From: DASQPR01 sp035713725
Lineage (GTDB): Bacteria; Actinomycetota; Actinomycetes; Mycobacteriales; Micromonosporaceae
DNA length: 16,883 nt
Assembly: GCA_035713725.1 (NCBI GenBank)
Contig: DASTMZ010000138.1
Span: 1 to 16,883, forward strand
Direction of reading: 5' to 3'
Each line of letters opens with the position of its first letter. The first letter of the stretch is position 1. This document shows, one piece after another, positions 15,533 through 16,883 of the stretch. Below the pieces are notes generated by a model. The model saw nothing but the letters and a program-made list of their open reading frames with translations. It did no database searches and was not told the DNA's origin. A program made the translations under genes and the position numbers.

Positions 15533-16883
15533 TCAGCCGCCGGCCGACGCCACGTGCGCGGCGACCACGCTGCCCGTGAGGCTGCCCCATACCACCTGGT
15601 CCGAGTCCACGCTCGACGCCAGCGTGGTGAACGACATCAGGTAGGCGTCGCCTCGCGTCAGGTAGATGCGGGCCCAGGTGTAGAGCGGTCCGACTGCCGA
15701 ATTGTAGGTGTAAGTGAGAGTCGAGCTAGTCATCCCGGGCGCGACCCGCATCGATGCGGTCACTGGGTCCACGACGTGGAAGCCCGCGACGGTTTCGATC
15801 ATGTGCTGATACAGCCGCATGGCCGCGGCCGCGTCGATGGCGGCCTCGCCCTGCGGCTGCGACTCGTGCATGGCGATCCTGGCCGGCCGCCCGGTCTGGT
15901 CGTAAAGGCACGCCGTGATCGCGCTGCGCGCGATCGACCACCCGACCGGAAGTGCGACCGGAAAGTCCCGGGTGAAGTCGAACCATGTCCAGTTTGGGAC
16001 CGTGGCGAGGCCGTTGTAGGTGGCTCTCAGGGGCGGCACGGCCACTGGGTTGGCCGGCGGCGACTCGTCGCACGGAAATCCGACGTTGGCGAGCACCGGA
16101 ACGCCGGACGGCGCAGCTGGGCTCGGCGTCGCCACCGCGCCCGGCGTGGTTGACCGGTCTGATGTGGTCGACGCCGGCGGACTGGTCTCGTGCGACGTCC
16201 GAAGCTGGCGCTGCGCGACGTAGCCGCCGCCGGCCAGCACGATGACGACCGCGGAAACGACTGCGGCTAGCCGCCACCGCGCTCGCCGTGGCGGCGCCGA
16301 CAGCTCTTCCTTGGTATCGGAGTCCTCCCGCGGTCCGGCCGGTGTTGTGCGGGACCCCGACGTGCGAGGCGCGGGCGTCGCGTTCGGCGCGACGGTGCCG
16401 ACGGGGCCGGCGTGCGCGGAGCCGGTGCCGTCGGAGCGGGTGTTCTCGGGCCGGCCGGCGGGTTGAGTGCTGGCCGGCGGTGCGGTGACGATGCCGCCGT
16501 CGGCGCTGCGCCACTCGATCGGTGGGTTGGCGCCGGCGGCCGCGTCCGTTCCGCTGGCCGCGGCCCGGTCGGCCGCGGCGGGTAGCACCGGTGCGAGGCC
16601 GCTCGGATCCTCGGCGGCGGGTCGTCGGGGCATGGGAAAGCGGCGGCCGACGTCGCCGCTTGCTACTCGTTGCAGACGCGCCCGTGCGTCGGCCGCCTTC
16701 AACCGACTGGACGGCTTGCGGCGCAGCAGACCGGCGAGGACGGGCTTCAGCGCACCCGCCTGCTTCGGCGGGTCGGGCGGCGACGTCGCCAACGCGGCGA
16801 GCGTCTGGTACGACGTGGGGCGGGCGTACGGCGACTGGCCCTCGACCGCGGCGTAGAGCGTGGCACCGAGCGACCACATGTCC
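15533..16883 (-). CDS. Transmembrane Ser/Thr protein kinase, C-terminal part (5' end beyond the window)
   Basis: This is the downstream portion of a PknB-like (Hanks-type) kinase; the open frame runs off the right edge, so the ATP-binding lobe and catalytic loop are not visible. What remains, numbered from the Met codon at 16877-16879, starts in kinase subdomain IX (D-M-WSLGATLYAAVEGQSPY, the Asp codon being just before) and includes the invariant subdomain XI Arg (R59, KPSSRL). A Pro/Ala/Thr-rich linker (80-200) leads to a transmembrane helix (about 204-222, LAAVVSAVVIVLAGGGYVA), then an extracytoplasmic region of about 220 residues with two cysteines (FPCDESPP, TACLYDQ) and several aromatic patches. 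It has no PASTA repeats, and I do not recognise the outer domain. It is the first visible gene of a minus-strand set with the DUF11 protein and phosphatase. Confidence 0.9.
   Translation of the reverse strand, partial: DMWSLGATLYAAVEGQSPYARPTSYQTLAALATSPPDPPKQAGALKPVLAGLLRRKPSSRLKAADARARLQRVASGDVGRRFPMPRRPAAEDPSGLAPVLPAAADRAAASGTDAAAGANPPIEWRSADGGIVTAPPASTQPAGRPENTRSDGTGSAHAGPVGTVAPNATPAPRTSGSRTTPAGPREDSDTKEELSAPPRRARWRLAAVVSAVVIVLAGGGYVAQRQLRTSHETSPPASTTSDRSTTPGAVATPSPAAPSGVPVLANVGFPCDESPPANPVAVPPLRATYNGLATVPNWTWFDFTRDFPVALPVGWSIARSAITACLYDQTGRPARIAMHESQPQGEAAIDAAAAMRLYQHMIETVAGFHVVDPVTASMRVAPGMTSSTLTYTYNSAVGPLYTWARIYLTRGDAYLMSFTTLASSVDSDQVVWGSLTGSVVAAHVASAGG

Noticed and set aside
14741..15644. 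Plus-strand open frames opposite the DUF11 gene
   Set aside because: Both overlap a minus-strand gene with a clear signal peptide, domain and anchor; the plus-strand translations show none of these.

Overview
This window comes from a high-GC Gram-positive bacterium of the class Actinomycetes. The coding style is uniformly GC-rich. There is a homologue of the mycothiol-linked Rv2466c family, a PASTA-less Ser/Thr kinase with a Pro/Ala-rich linker, and many genes with overlapping starts and stops or apparently leaderless starts. I cannot name the genus. I see no mobile element, tRNA, rRNA or CRISPR, and no gene-free stretch longer than about 155 bases.

Region 1 (1-8180, + strand) is a compact high-affinity potassium uptake operon, kdpA-kdpB-kdpC-kdpD-kdpE. 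Successive genes overlap by 1-4 bases, except kdpC to kdpD, where a very strong Shine-Dalgarno sequence contains the kdpC stop. KdpABC form the K+ pump. KdpD (sensor kinase) and KdpE (response regulator) control it. The window opens with a TGA overlapping the kdpA start, which fits a kdpF just upstream. KdpC is unusually long, with an extracytoplasmic insertion carrying four cysteines.

Region 2 (8184-9433) holds two divergent redox genes: a DsbA-like, Rv2466c-type oxidoreductase on the minus strand with a single-cysteine CPFT motif, and a PrxQ/BCP-type peroxiredoxin on the plus strand.

Region 3 (9478-14168, + strand) is an aromatic-degradation cluster: a PaaI-type hotdog thioesterase, BoxC (benzoyl-CoA-dihydrodiol lyase), BoxB (diiron benzoyl-CoA 2,3-epoxidase) and a PaaX-family regulator overlapping the end of boxB. 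This is the core of the aerobic 'box' pathway for benzoyl-CoA. The reductase BoxA, the benzoate-CoA ligase and the aldehyde dehydrogenase BoxD are not here. An 8-bp perfect inverted repeat overlapping a TTGACA box lies just before the thioesterase and is a good candidate operator. Three tandem 9-bp repeats and a second promoter-like sequence precede boxC.

Region 4 (14196-16883, - strand) is a signalling cassette read from the right edge: the C-terminal part of a transmembrane Ser/Thr protein kinase, a secreted, membrane-anchored DUF11-type protein, and a small cysteine-based protein phosphatase. Kinase and phosphatase in one transcription unit, with a surface protein between them, suggest a local phosphorylation switch. 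This is the least understood part of the window. I found no system here that I can firmly call new; the best leads are the kinase/DUF11/phosphatase cassette, the PaaX-linked box cluster with its palindrome, and the long KdpC.
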